Shown here in pieces: positions 1-9,449 of a stretch of 64,000 nt of DNA. How positions within the stretch are numbered: position 1 is the stretch's first letter; every line of letters begins with the position of its first letter. The position numbers and the translations under genes were made by a program. The notes under the pieces were generated by a model. It searched no databases. It saw only the letters and a list, made by a program, of their open reading frames with translations, and was not told the DNA's origin. Source of the DNA: Candidatus Krumholzibacteriota bacterium (GTDB taxonomy: Bacteria; Krumholzibacteriota; Krumholzibacteriia; LZORAL124-64-63); contig JAJRZA010000065.1 in the NCBI GenBank assembly GCA_024275485.1, forward strand, positions 1-64,000, given 5' to 3'.

Positions 1-132
1 GATATTTTTTCGGAGCGGATCTTTCGTGATCACATTGAGTTACCGGAACGTTGGTCGGAATACTACGATGGCAAGGTCAAGACCCGGGCATTGGAGAGGA
101 ACTGTGAACATGAGTTGAGTTACGCACGGTAG
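1..132 (+). CDS. Hypothetical protein, C-terminal 43 residues only
   Basis: Frame 1 is open from the window edge to a TAG at 130-132 and encodes a charged 43-residue tail containing E-R-W-S-E-Y-Y and R-A-L-E-R. The general pattern (tryptophan followed by aromatic and charged residues, then an R-A-L-E helix near the end) faintly recalls the C-terminus of UPF0158-type small proteins, but too little is visible to assign a family. The start lies outside the window. Two short palindromes follow it within 100 bases. Confidence 0.5.
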   Translation, partial: DIFSERIFRDHIELPERWSEYYDGKVKTRALERNCEHELSYAR

Positions 133-161
133 GGGGTTAATCGAAGGAGGGTTTAATTCCC

Positions 162-226
162 CGCCCCTTGGGGCGCTCCTGGCTGGTATGCAAAAAATCT
201 AGCGATACCCCGCTGCTTGCGGCGGG
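162..226. repeat. Pair of REP-like short palindromes
   Basis: Two compact inverted repeats stand 33 bases apart. The first (162-175) pairs CGCCCC with GGGGCG across a TT loop. The second (209-226) pairs CCCGCTGC with GCGGCGGG, also across TT, with one G-T wobble. Both follow a short A/T-rich lead-in, as in bacterial REP or RAYT-associated palindromes. Neither is followed by a T-run, so they are not ordinary terminators. The 133-293 interval otherwise shows no gene. Confidence 0.5.
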
Positions 227-293
227 TGTGGTTCATTGGATGGTTGGGGAACCGGCCAACGATGGAAGGGAGAAACATTTTCGGGGGCACAAC

Positions 294-330
294 TAAAAAA
301 AAGCCCGGTCAACTGGCCGGGCCTTTTTTG
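294..330 (-). terminator. Rho-independent terminator of the glucan phosphorylase gene
   Basis: On the minus strand a GC stem (GCCCGG at 303-308 with CCGGGC at 317-322, loop between) is followed by eight T residues (the A-run 295-302 on the plus strand). It begins 12 bases past the phosphorylase stop. The opposite side also ends in a T-run, so it could act in both directions. Confidence 0.85.
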
Positions 331-341
331 TCCTCTAGGGA

Positions 342-2966
342 TCAACTCTTGGAAGTTTCCGGCTTCCCTTTGTCTTCGGTGGGAGAGCAATCCTTGCTGG
401 TGTTTCCTCCCCACCAGGTGACCAGCCCTGTCTCAAAACGTCCCAACGGGAAACCATTCTTGCGGGGCACCGCACGCACGGTGAAACCACGCTGTCCCGC
501 CCGGCGGCAGGAGATGTTTCCGACAAATACCACGGCTCCGTCGTGGATTTCATCGGTGGAGAAGAGGGTATCGGTTTCTCCATCTTCAATTTCACCAGCG
601 GCATTCAAAAGTCCGTGATAGACTTCCACCAATACATCCTCCACCGGGATATTACCAAGCATGACGGCCGCTCGGACAGGCAGTTGAGTGCCCATGGGGT
701 GAGCGGTCAGGGGTGGTGCGTCGACGCAGTTGATTTTTAGATTGCCCCAACCCTTGAGGGTCTCCTTCCGCCAGAGGCCCAGCGTTTCCGCTTTGCTGTA
801 TTGGTCGCTTTCCAGTCGTTGGGCATTTTCCAGGGCGGGCACGTAGAAACGCTGAGTATATTCTTCAACCATGCGGTTGGTATTGAACTCGGCGTTCACG
901 GTGCGCATGCTGTTTTTCATGATGCGGGTCCATTCGCGGGGCACATCATCACTGCTGCGGTCGTAGAAAATTGGTACGATTTCATTTTCCAGAAGGTCGT
1001 AAAGGGCGGTACTCTCCACTTCATCCTGGTAAATCTGGTCGTCGAAATCTTCCCCGCCGCCGATGGTCCAACCGTTTCCCTGCTCGTAACCTTCGCACCA
1101 CCAACCGTCGAGAATCGACAAATTGATGCCACCATTGGGCGGGACCTTCATTCCGCTGGTGCCACTGGCTTCCAGGGGACGGCGGGGAGTGTTCAACCAG
1201 ATGTCCACACCCTGCACCATGTAGCGGGCTACTTCAATGTTGTAGTCTTCAACAAAGACAATGTGGTGGCGAAAACCTTTTTCTTCGGCCAGGTGAACCA
1301 ATTGGCGGATGATCTCCTTGCCTGGCTGATCCTTGGGATGGGCCTTGCCCGCGAAGATCAACTGAACCGGACGATCCGGATCGTTGAGGATTTTAGCCAG
1401 GCGGACGGGATCGCGAAGAATCAGGGCCGCTCGTTTGTAGGTGGCGAATCGGCGGGCAAAACCAATGGTCAGGGCTTCGGGGTCCAGCACTTGGGAGGCC
1501 GCTTCAATGGTGGCTCGATGGGCACCTCTTTTACGGGCCTGTCTGTGCATGCGATTGCGAACGAAACCAACCAGGCGTTCGCGCATGCGTTCGTGGGACC
1601 GCCAGAGCTCGGCGTCGGGGATCAGCTCAACCCGGTCCCAGATGGTTTTGTTGGTGGGTTCCTCGTGCCAACGCGGTCCAAGATACCGATCATACAATCT
1701 GGCGATCTCGCTGCAAAGCCAACTGCGGGTGTGGATTCCGTTGGTCACGTGGGCAATGGGGATTTCTTCGGATGGTACGCCGGGCCATATGCTTTGCCAC
1801 ATTTCACGTGAAACATGCCCGTGCAGCTCGGATACTCCGTTGGTATTGCGACTGAGGCGCAAGGCCAGCACAGTCATGCAGAAAGTTTCATTCTGGTTGT
1901 TTGGGTTCTGACGCCCAAGAGCCAACAGTTCATCCATGGTCAACCCCAGGTCGCCGGCCTTTTTGGCCAGATAGGTGCGCACCAGGTCGGGCTGGAAGTG
2001 GTCGTTGCCGGCAGGCACGGGGGTGTGGGTGGTGAAAACATTGGTCGCCCGCACCATTTCAAAAGCCGTCTCGAAATTCAAACCTTGGTTTTTCATGAGC
2101 AGGCAGATTCGTTCCAGGGCCAGAAAGGCTGAATGACCTTCGTTCAGATGGCACATGGTAGGTTCGTGATCCAGCTTGATCAGGGCTCGCAGGCCTCCAA
2201 TGCCCAACAGGATCTCCTGGCGGATGCGCATTTCATTGTCACCGCCGTAGAGCCGACTGGTCAATTCCCGATCTTCAACCCGGTTCACCGGTAAATTGGT
2301 ATCCAACAGGAACAATGGGTTGCGGCCAACCTGGACTCGCCAGATTCGGGCGATGACCACTCGTCCAGGGTATTGAACCTCAATGGTCACATCCTTGTTG
2401 TCGTCATCTTTTTCCAGTTGCATGGACATGTTGTGAAAGTCGTTGACCGAGTATTCCTCCATCTGCCAGCCATCATGGTTCAGATATTGACGAAAATAGC
2501 CCGTCTGGTAGGCCAGTCCCACGCCCACCAGGGGCAGACCCAGGTCCGAGGCGGATTTCAGATGATCCCCGGCCAGAATACCCAAGCCCCCGCTGTACAG
2601 GGGCAGAGATTCATGCAGGCCGAACTCCAAGGAGAAATAGCCGATGCGCATATCAGTGCGCATCGGGTGTTCACTCTCGAACCAGGAGGTCAGGTTCAGG
2701 TAGCGATCCAGGTCGCCCATTACTCGTTCGAGGTGGGCCAGAAAGGCCCGGTCTTTGGCCAATTCCGCCACCCGCTCGGCAGACAAGGTGCCCAGAACCG
2801 CAATGGGGTTACCATGGTGGGCATCCCAGAGATTGGTATCAACCCGCCTCAGCAGGCTGATGGCTTCCACATTCCAGCTCCACCAGATGTTGTTGGCAAT
2901 TTCCAACAGGGGCTGCAGGGGTTCTGGAAGATTGGGTGTGACGGTGAACTGTTGGATTGCGGGCAT
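342..2966 (-). CDS. glgP: Alpha-glucan (glycogen/maltodextrin) phosphorylase
   Basis: Cytoplasmic enzyme that removes glucose units from the non-reducing ends of alpha-1,4-glucans with phosphate, giving glucose-1-phosphate. The 874 residues match the shorter alpha-glucan phosphorylase family: an N-terminal DUF3417-type region (about residues 10-110, with the N-N-I-W-W-S-W block) precedes the GT35 catalytic domain. The G-T-S-G-M-K motif that carries the pyridoxal-phosphate lysine is present, with the lysine at about residue 607. The ATG at 2966 follows a GAGGAGAGG ribosome-binding site. The gene is a single transcription unit, divergent from the next gene, with its own terminator. No other glycogen gene is in the window. 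Confidence 0.95.
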   Translation of the reverse strand: MPAIQQFTVTPNLPEPLQPLLEIANNIWWSWNVEAISLLRRVDTNLWDAHHGNPIAVLGTLSAERVAELAKDRAFLAHLERVMGDLDRYLNLTSWFESEHPMRTDMRIGYFSLEFGLHESLPLYSGGLGILAGDHLKSASDLGLPLVGVGLAYQTGYFRQYLNHDGWQMEEYSVNDFHNMSMQLEKDDDNKDVTIEVQYPGRVVIARIWRVQVGRNPLFLLDTNLPVNRVEDRELTSRLYGGDNEMRIRQEILLGIGGLRALIKLDHEPTMCHLNEGHSAFLALERICLLMKNQGLNFETAFEMVRATNVFTTHTPVPAGNDHFQPDLVRTYLAKKAGDLGLTMDELLALGRQNPNNQNETFCMTVLALRLSRNTNGVSELHGHVSREMWQSIWPGVPSEEIPIAHVTNGIHTRSWLCSEIARLYDRYLGPRWHEEPTNKTIWDRVELIPDAELWRSHERMRERLVGFVRNRMHRQARKRGAHRATIEAASQVLDPEALTIGFARRFATYKRAALILRDPVRLAKILNDPDRPVQLIFAGKAHPKDQPGKEIIRQLVHLAEEKGFRHHIVFVEDYNIEVARYMVQGVDIWLNTPRRPLEASGTSGMKVPPNGGINLSILDGWWCEGYEQGNGWTIGGGEDFDDQIYQDEVESTALYDLLENEIVPIFYDRSSDDVPREWTRIMKNSMRTVNAEFNTNRMVEEYTQRFYVPALENAQRLESDQYSKAETLGLWRKETLKGWGNLKINCVDAPPLTAHPMGTQLPVRAAVMLGNIPVEDVLVEVYHGLLNAAGEIEDGETDTLFSTDEIHDGAVVFVGNISCRRAGQRGFTVRAVPRKNGFPLGRFETGLVTWWGGNTSKDCSPTEDKGKPETSKS

Positions 2967-3098
2967 GGCCTCTCCTCGGAGTGCGGTTTTTCCTGACGAT
3001 CAAATGGTCGGGTTGACATCGACAGGAGTCTCTCATTATGTAGCTGAGATGTCAGCTTAATTTAGTTCCAAATCCGGAATATAGGCAACACCCGAAAG

Positions 3099-3953
3099 GT
3101 GTATTTCCTGATGCGTGCCTTTCTGAAATCCTCACATGGTTGGCAGGCCGCCAATATTTTGGATATTCGGCCGCATCGGGAATTTGTGCTGGGCCACCTT
3201 TCGGGAGCCACATCATATCCCTACAGCCAAAAAAAAGACCCCCCAATTCCATCAATTTTCTTGCCGCCGCGCCACGAGCCACTGTTGGTGGTGGCGCAAG
3301 AACCTCAACAAGGGCGCGATTTGGCCATGGAATTGGGGGGTCGGGGCCGGGTCCCGGTAGAGTTTCTGGTTTGGCGGCAGGAGGCTTGCCCGGCTGAATT
3401 TTTGGCCACCGGAAGCTCAGCAGCACATCTCTGGTCCGCGCCGCCCTGGTTGGTGCAATACGAGTCATGGTTACCGCCGCCGGCGGCGGGGCCTGTGCTG
3501 GACCTGGCTTGCGGCAGTGGTCGAGCCTTGGTTTGGCTGGCCGAAAGGGGTTACAGAACTGTGGGGATTGATTGGCAACCTGAGGCGCTTGCTCTGGGGC
3601 GGGTACTGGCAGAAAGCCGTGCAGTGAATTGCGATTTCCGGGTAGGGGATTTGCGGGATCCGGCCCAGGTGCCCCCGGGGCCATGGTCGGTCATTCTCAA
3701 TTTCCGGTTTCTGCACAGGGATTTGTTGGTCAGAATTCCCAAAATGTTGCAGCCTGGTGGGGTCGCCATGGCCCGAACTTTTCGGCAGGTTGCAGGTTAT
3801 GAAGGGCATCCCCAGCGAAAGCATCGATTGGAGGCCGGAGAATTACTGCAGGCTTTTGGGCCGGCAACCTGCGAAGTCATTGCCCACGAAGAGGGGCACG
3901 ATCCGGACGGTCGACCGGCTGCCGGGATTGTGGCCCGACGAATTGATTCCTGA
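3099..3953 (+). CDS. Rhodanese-like domain fused to SAM-dependent methyltransferase
   Basis: The protein has two parts. Residues about 18-95 resemble a rhodanese domain: I-L-D-I-R-P, then a G-H-L-S-G-A block, then the region where the catalytic loop should lie. That loop reads V-V-A-Q-E-P-Q-Q-G-R and lacks the catalytic cysteine, so sulfur transfer is unlikely. Residues about 118-284 form a class I methyltransferase with the SAM-binding motif D-L-A-C-G-S-G-R and a downstream acidic residue in V-G-I-D. Substrate unknown. The GTG at 3099 gives 284 residues; the in-frame ATG at 3111, eight to nine bases after AAAGGTG, may be the true start. It is convergent with the secreted protein that follows. 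Confidence 0.75.
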   Translation: MYFLMRAFLKSSHGWQAANILDIRPHREFVLGHLSGATSYPYSQKKDPPIPSIFLPPRHEPLLVVAQEPQQGRDLAMELGGRGRVPVEFLVWRQEACPAEFLATGSSAAHLWSAPPWLVQYESWLPPPAAGPVLDLACGSGRALVWLAERGYRTVGIDWQPEALALGRVLAESRAVNCDFRVGDLRDPAQVPPGPWSVILNFRFLHRDLLVRIPKMLQPGGVAMARTFRQVAGYEGHPQRKHRLEAGELLQAFGPATCEVIAHEEGHDPDGRPAAGIVARRIDS

Positions 3954-4008
3954 TCAATGGTCGTCCAACAATTCGGTGACGACGACAATTTGATGACTGA
4001 CGGGGAAG

Positions 4009-5751
4009 TTATTTGAGCAACAAGACCTTTTGGCTGCTCATCAAATACTCAGACTGCACGGTGATAAAGTAGGCTCCCGATTCCACCTGGCGTCCACGGT
4101 CGTCCTTTCCGTTCCAGACCAGTTCATGCCGCCCTGCCGCAAATAACTGATGGGCCAGCTCACGAACCGTTCGTCCCCGAATATCACGCACGGCGACGGT
4201 GACGGTCAGGTCATGGGAAACTTCAAAACTGATGGTGGTGCGGGGATTGAACGGGTTGGGCCAGGTATCATTGATGTGCAGCGGTTGCAGCATTCCGAGG
4301 CCGGAAAGACGGACCTGACTGATCAAGGACAAGGTTTCATCTCTTTGTCTCAGGTAAAGATGGTACAGGAAATCCTGTCCCGGCTCCGGCTGGAGAAGGT
4401 GGTCGAAAGCGACAAAATTCTCAAAATCAAGGAGTTGGAAGGGTACAGTGACCTGATTTTCCGGTTGGCCTTCAAGGCTTCTTTTCAGGACAAAATCAAC
4501 AGCCGAGGATTGATCGGCAAGGCTCCAGGAAATGCGGGGGATGCCCTGGGACCATTCGGATTCAAAGTTAAAAATATATGTTGGTGTGATTTCGCAATTG
4601 GATGACCAGGCGCCCATCTGGGGACACGAACCGCCCTGGTCTGCACAAGGAGAATCGGGTGCCAGGTGAAACAAGAAATCCTGCCCTGGATCGGGATTGC
4701 AAAATAGGGGATCCAGGGAAATATTTCCGTTGATGGAGGATTGCGGAGCGATGGTGCCATACCAATCTCCTCCGTTGTTTCCAAAAATATCGGTGCAGTT
4801 GATCATCGGTAGGGACGTCCCGCCACAAGCAATACCGGCACCATCCTGAAAGGCGAAAATGGAGTTGTCGATGGTGGGAAAGGAATCGATGCAGAGCATT
4901 CCGCCACCCAGAAATGCACTGGAGTTACCGACAACGGTGCAACCGTCAAGATTGGTTTTGGCACCATGAAAGCTGGCCAGGGCTCCTCCGTAACGGGCAA
5001 TATTGCCGTAAAAAGTACATTTCTGGAACATCGGCTGAGATTCGTAGTCGGCCATGACTGCTCCACCATAACCCAGTCTTCCGAAAGCCTGGTTTCTGTC
5101 AAAGCCGCATTGATAGGAAACAGGGGAGGAGTTCGCCCGGCAGGAGAGGGCCCCGCCCCAAAGGGCTTCATTCTCCTTAAAAAAACAGTTTTGCAAGAGA
5201 GGGCTGCTGTCGTAGCTGCAATCGAGAGCCCCGCCGCCGCCCAAGGGGGCGGTGTTGCCTTCAAAATTGCAGTTGATAATTTGGGGGGTGGAATGGGAAC
5301 AGCGTATTGCACCACCGTGAGCTTCGGCGGAGTTGTTGATGAAATTGCAATTGATGAGGCGCAAAATGCTATTGTTGATGAGGATGGCACCACCGCTTTG
5401 ATCGTACGCGGACGTGCCGGTAGCGGCACCATTGGTAAAGGTCATGTTCTGAATGATGGTTGTGGAATCCAGACTTTCACACAACATGATTCGGCCTCTG
5501 CCCTGGGCATCAATGATCACTTCGCTAGGCTCAGCGCCCAGTCCGGACAGCGTAACTCCCGGTGGAACCACCAAATCAATCTCATAATAGATGCCGGGGG
5601 CAATGAAAATTCGATCGCCATGTTCGGAATTAACCAGGGCTTCCTTGATGGAAGAGTAGTCATGAGGGACGTGAAGATCGTTCCCCAAAGCGGGTTGCTC
5701 CCCCATGATGATTGCTGAGATTATCAAAAGAGCAATTAAATGAAATTTCAT
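4009..5751 (-). CDS. Secreted right-handed beta-helix protein with FlgD-like C-terminal sorting domain
   Basis: About 580 residues beginning with a signal peptide (M-K-F-H-L-I-A-L-L-I-I-S). A pectin-lyase-like beta-helix follows (about residues 30-430), with recurrent N-C-x-F and G-G-A-x-x-C units and an opening D-Y-S-S-I-K-E-A-L segment. The last 90 residues are a FlgD-like or type 9-style sorting domain with N-P-F-N-P and a G-x-Y-F-I-T-V strand. The reading frame stays open upstream to 6006, but the ATG at 5751 is chosen because it follows AAGGAGGA and starts the signal peptide. It is probably a cell-surface or released protein; any enzymatic activity on polysaccharide is unproven because no catalytic residues could be placed. 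Confidence 0.85.
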   Translation of the reverse strand: MKFHLIALLIISAIIMGEQPALGNDLHVPHDYSSIKEALVNSEHGDRIFIAPGIYYEIDLVVPPGVTLSGLGAEPSEVIIDAQGRGRIMLCESLDSTTIIQNMTFTNGAATGTSAYDQSGGAILINNSILRLINCNFINNSAEAHGGAIRCSHSTPQIINCNFEGNTAPLGGGGALDCSYDSSPLLQNCFFKENEALWGGALSCRANSSPVSYQCGFDRNQAFGRLGYGGAVMADYESQPMFQKCTFYGNIARYGGALASFHGAKTNLDGCTVVGNSSAFLGGGMLCIDSFPTIDNSIFAFQDGAGIACGGTSLPMINCTDIFGNNGGDWYGTIAPQSSINGNISLDPLFCNPDPGQDFLFHLAPDSPCADQGGSCPQMGAWSSNCEITPTYIFNFESEWSQGIPRISWSLADQSSAVDFVLKRSLEGQPENQVTVPFQLLDFENFVAFDHLLQPEPGQDFLYHLYLRQRDETLSLISQVRLSGLGMLQPLHINDTWPNPFNPRTTISFEVSHDLTVTVAVRDIRGRTVRELAHQLFAAGRHELVWNGKDDRGRQVESGAYFITVQSEYLMSSQKVLLLK

Positions 5752-6027
5752 GAACGCTGCTCCTCCTTGAATCCAAGCGGCCTCACTTGGTACCGGCAAG
5801 TGGGGCGTGCCGCAGGCTACCTTCCAGGCACCCTCTGCAATATGGGGTCCCAATGGTTCTGTTGGCAACCCTGAAATTAAAAAATCAGGCTTTATTTTAA
5901 CAATTGGGAATGATTTCCAAAACTCATGCAACCTTTGCCAGAGTGCGAGTTTTATCTTACCTTGTTGTCCTATGTGGGATTGCAACGAAGTGGTTCTCGA
6001 CATCATCCAGCCAGGCGGTTTTAATAA

Positions 6028-6390
6028 ATGATGAGGAAGGCACTGTCTGCCAATGGGTTGATGATTTTTGTCGCTCTGGGTGTATTATTTGGCTTGATGA
6101 TTGTCGGTTTTACCGTCCGGGGGGATATTGCTGACGCTCCGGATGCGGAATACACCTGGACCGCCCCCGAATATGGCACTCCGGTTGACCACTATGTTGC
6201 TCAAGTTCTGGTCAATGATGTGGACATCCTGGTCATGGGACCGTTACTTTCCGGATATGCAAGGGTGGAAGTAGTCTACGGCAACAAGTACAGGATCCGG
6301 GTTGCAGGCGTTGACGCCGCGGGAAACCAGGGTCCCTACTCTGGTTGGTCGGTTCCCTACACTCCGGAATTGGCCCCACCCGAATTCTAG
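6028..6390 (+). CDS. Small membrane-anchored or exported fibronectin type III-like protein
   Basis: A 120-residue protein with one hydrophobic segment at about residues 11-29 (L-M-I-F-V-A-L-G-V-L-F-G-L). It is followed by a single beta-sandwich-like domain with the fibronectin type III pattern: W-T-A-P near the start, Y-R-I-R-V-A-G-V-D-A-A-G-N-Q-G in the middle and a W-S-V-P end. It is likely outside the cytoplasm. The start is uncertain (ATG 6028 or 6031), with only a weak AGGCGG upstream. It lies 27 bases before ychF and is divergent from the beta-helix gene. The 276 bases before it contain no recognisable gene. Confidence 0.55.
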   Translation: MMRKALSANGLMIFVALGVLFGLMIVGFTVRGDIADAPDAEYTWTAPEYGTPVDHYVAQVLVNDVDILVMGPLLSGYARVEVVYGNKYRIRVAGVDAAGNQGPYSGWSVPYTPELAPPEF

Positions 6391-6417
6391 ATATAACAAT
6401 CCCTGCTGGAGGAACAC

Positions 6418-7473
6418 GTGCAAATCGGCATCATCGGTGTGAAATTCACCGGCAAAACCACTTTGTTTAATGTCATCACCGGAGCCGGCCTTCCCACGGG
6501 CCAGGGCGGGGTCGATCCTCACCTTGCCGTGGGCAAGGTTCCGGATCCTCGGCTGACCAAATTGACGGAAATGTTCAACCCAAAACGGGAGATCCACACT
6601 AGTGTGGAATGGGTGGACATTCCTGGTTTTCAGGTCGGGGTGGGCGCTGCCGGTGCTCGTGAGGCGACCCGCTTTCTGGAACACGGCCGCAAAGTGGATG
6701 CTATGGCCCAGGTCATCCGCTGTTTCGATGGCGGATTTGGTACACCGGATGCCATGGGTGAACTGGAAAATCTCTCCATGGAACTGGCCCTTGCCGATCT
6801 TCAAATCATCGAAAACCGTCTGGAAAAACTCACCAAGGAAAAAGAGCGCATGGGCAAAGTGGCCAATCCCTTGGAGCCACCCATGTTTAAACGTTTCCAT
6901 GAGCATCTTGAGTCGGGGGGGGGCCTGCGCGATTTGGAATTGAACCCGGATGAAGAGAAAATGGCCTCGGGATACGCCTTTCTGACTGCTAAACCCCTGA
7001 TCGTTGTTTTTAATATGGAAGAAGGAAATGACGCTCCCGCCGATGTGATGAACGCAGCCCGGAAGGCCGGAGCCGAGATTGTCTCCCTTTGTGCCACCAT
7101 GGAAGAGGAACTGGCTGAGTTGGATCCAGATGAAGCTCGGGAATTTCTCGATGATCTGGGCATCGAAGAACCGGCCATGAATTTGATGATCCGCGCCTCT
7201 TACAGTGCACTGAGCCTGCAAAGCTTTTTCACCGTGGGGCCGGATGAGTGCCGGGCCTGGCCGGTGCGCAAGGGGTCCTTGGCTCCCACGGCAGCAGGTG
7301 TTATCCATTCGGATTTGCAGCGGGGTTTTATTCGTGCTGAAGTAACGGCCTACGATGACCTGATGGAAGCTGGCAGTATGTCCGCAGCCAAGGCCGCCAA
7401 CAAGGTGCGCCTCGAGGGCAAAGCCTACGAGGTTCAGGACGGGGATATTTTGGAGATTCGGTTCAGCGTGTGA
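6418..7473 (+). CDS. ychF: YchF/Ola1-type P-loop nucleotide-binding protein
   Basis: A 351-residue Obg-related P-loop protein of the YchF family, normally a ribosome-associated ATPase. The P-loop reads G-V-K-F-T-G-K-T-T, the G3 site is D-I-P-G, and the unusual nucleotide-specificity site N-M-E-E matches the family's N-x-x-E, which favours ATP over GTP. The C-terminal TGS region ends with the characteristic F-I-R-A-E-V and G-K-x-Y-x-V-Q-D-G-D motifs. Length is slightly under the usual 363. GTG start with GGAGG nine bases upstream. Its stop overlaps the next gene's start by one base. Confidence 0.92.
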   Translation: MQIGIIGVKFTGKTTLFNVITGAGLPTGQGGVDPHLAVGKVPDPRLTKLTEMFNPKREIHTSVEWVDIPGFQVGVGAAGAREATRFLEHGRKVDAMAQVIRCFDGGFGTPDAMGELENLSMELALADLQIIENRLEKLTKEKERMGKVANPLEPPMFKRFHEHLESGGGLRDLELNPDEEKMASGYAFLTAKPLIVVFNMEEGNDAPADVMNAARKAGAEIVSLCATMEEELAELDPDEAREFLDDLGIEEPAMNLMIRASYSALSLQSFFTVGPDECRAWPVRKGSLAPTAAGVIHSDLQRGFIRAEVTAYDDLMEAGSMSAAKAANKVRLEGKAYEVQDGDILEIRFSV

Positions 7474-9449
7474 TGTCCGTCGCCGGCAAACGATGGCTTT
7501 TGGGGGCCTTGGTGCCCGTGGTTCTGGTGGTTTGGTGGTCGGTCTTGCTGCACCAGGCCGAGTCTTCCATCTTTGCCCGCGTCCCCATGCTGGACGAGCA
7601 ACAATATCTGGCAGAGGCCCAGTATTATTCTGATGGCCACTTGGCGGGAAGCCCGCCCGGGCGGCCTTTTTTTATGTCTCCTTTGTACCCCCGCTTGTTG
7701 GCTGTGCTGGCAGTGGGAGCGGAGCCATCGGACGGGCTCATTCGTTCAGTGGGATTTTTTCGGGCAGTCCACTGGTTTCAAGTGTTGCTTTGGCTGGGCG
7801 CGGTGGTTTTGCTGAGGTTGACTGCAGGTCGAATATTTTCCACGGCCTCTGCGGCCAATCCATGGCTGCTTTGGTTGCCTTCGATTTTGTTCATTTTTTA
7901 TCGACCACTGGCAATCTACACCATGATGGTTCTGGTGGAGATGCCACTCGTTTTCCTCATCACTCTATTGTTGTTTTTCCTGAGTGCCCCGCCCAGACAC
8001 CGGTTGGTGTCCGGAGCCATGGGCCTGGTCCTCGGCCTGGCCGTTCTGCTGCGTGGGTCGATGTTTGTTTTGACACCCCTGGTGTTGCTGGTCTTGTGGC
8101 GCTCCAATATGCCGCCACGAGAGAGGCTGAATCACCTGGTCCTGTTTGCTTTAACCCTTGCGATAATGCTTGCACCGCCGATGATCCACAATTCCCGACT
8201 GACGGGACATCTGTCTGGGCCCTCTCTAAATGGCGGCCTCAACCTGTACCTTGGCAATGGTCCCGGAGCTACGGGATTGGGCACAAGCCTTCCGGGTGAT
8301 TGGCTGGCAGACCCAGCAGGCACTGCCGAACTGGCCAGGCGTCTGCAAAAAGAATCCGTGAAGGTGACCGAGGCCGACCTGCTCTGGAGACGCCTGGCCA
8401 CCAAAGCCATGGCCGATGATCCTGTTCGGGTTTTGAATCTGGTCCTGAAAAAGATGCACCTGCAGACCCAAGCCTGGGAAATGGATCAGGTGACTTCTCT
8501 GAATGGCTGGCGCCTGGAAGTTCCTTTGCTGGAGGTTTTATTCCTGCCCTGGTGGGCAATAGTGATTCCTGCGGTCTGGGGGCTGGCATCATTGGTTGGT
8601 AACACCGGGCGCAACCCTTTGCGTGCTTCGGCAGGAATCCTGTTGAGTTTGATTTTCATCCAGAGTTTGTTCTTTGTAGTAAGTCGTTATCGCATGGTGC
8701 TGGTGCCGGTTCTGTGCCTTCTGGCTTTGGCTGGAATCCTTGAGGCTATGCGGATTGTTCGTCATGAAGGTCCTCGAGGAATGGGACGATTGCTCCCGGC
8801 ATCCCTTGCGGTGGCAGGGTCGATTCTGCTGGTCATTCCCTGGGGCTTGAGTTCAGCCCGATCGGCCTGGGAGCCCTTGGCTCTGGCCAATTATGCCCAA
8901 CGCTGGGCTGTTCTGGGAGCGGTGGAACAAGATTCCTTCGCACTGCAAAGAGCGGTTGAAATCTACGAGACCTCGGTTGAAAAGTGGCCTGATCAATCGG
9001 GACCGTATCTGGGTTATTCGGCGGTGTTACGCGAACTGGATCGGCCTGACGAAGCTGATAATATTTTGCAACAGGGTATCCAACGGGTTGCAGCCAACCT
9101 TGAATTGCGGCGGGGATTGCTTTCTGCGCATCTGGCAGCCAACCGCACCAAACAGGCCCTTGATGTGGCCCAACGCCTTCTGCGGGATTATCCGAACGAT
9201 GCCATGACTTTGCACAACGCTTCGGTCCTGTTGGCGGGTCGCGGTCAAATGGATGAAGCCGAAGCCATGGCTCGACGGCTGATCAGGGCGCATCCATCAC
9301 AAGCCCAGGGTTATGTGGACCTGGGTATTTTGTTGGCCAGGGTCGGGCAAATTGATCGGGCCCGCGATATTTTTCAACAAGGCTTGAAAGCCAATCCCGA
9401 ACACCCGCTCCTGACCCGGAATCTGCACCGTCTTGCCGATTCCCGTTGA
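7473..9449 (+). CDS. GT-C type membrane glycosyltransferase with C-terminal TPR repeats
   Basis: About 658 residues. The first 480 hold roughly ten hydrophobic segments. An early loop carries the acidic pair D-E in M-L-D-E-Q-Q-Y, the typical position of the catalytic acidic residues in GT-C enzymes (PMT, ArnT, PglB-like) that take sugars from polyprenyl-phosphate donors. The last 170 residues contain about four TPR units outside the membrane part. Donor and acceptor are unknown. ATG at 7473 forms a TGATG overlap with ychF (GTG at 7470 is also possible), so the two are translationally coupled although functionally unrelated. TPR-tailed GT-C proteins are often linked to surface glycan or protein glycosylation. 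Confidence 0.8.
   Translation: MSVAGKRWLLGALVPVVLVVWWSVLLHQAESSIFARVPMLDEQQYLAEAQYYSDGHLAGSPPGRPFFMSPLYPRLLAVLAVGAEPSDGLIRSVGFFRAVHWFQVLLWLGAVVLLRLTAGRIFSTASAANPWLLWLPSILFIFYRPLAIYTMMVLVEMPLVFLITLLLFFLSAPPRHRLVSGAMGLVLGLAVLLRGSMFVLTPLVLLVLWRSNMPPRERLNHLVLFALTLAIMLAPPMIHNSRLTGHLSGPSLNGGLNLYLGNGPGATGLGTSLPGDWLADPAGTAELARRLQKESVKVTEADLLWRRLATKAMADDPVRVLNLVLKKMHLQTQAWEMDQVTSLNGWRLEVPLLEVLFLPWWAIVIPAVWGLASLVGNTGRNPLRASAGILLSLIFIQSLFFVVSRYRMVLVPVLCLLALAGILEAMRIVRHEGPRGMGRLLPASLAVAGSILLVIPWGLSSARSAWEPLALANYAQRWAVLGAVEQDSFALQRAVEIYETSVEKWPDQSGPYLGYSAVLRELDRPDEADNILQQGIQRVAANLELRRGLLSAHLAANRTKQALDVAQRLLRDYPNDAMTLHNASVLLAGRGQMDEAEAMARRLIRAHPSQAQGYVDLGILLARVGQIDRARDIFQQGLKANPEHPLLTRNLHRLADSR

Noticed and set aside
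801-1811. A 336-codon plus-strand frame
   Set aside because: Shadow of the glucan phosphorylase gene.
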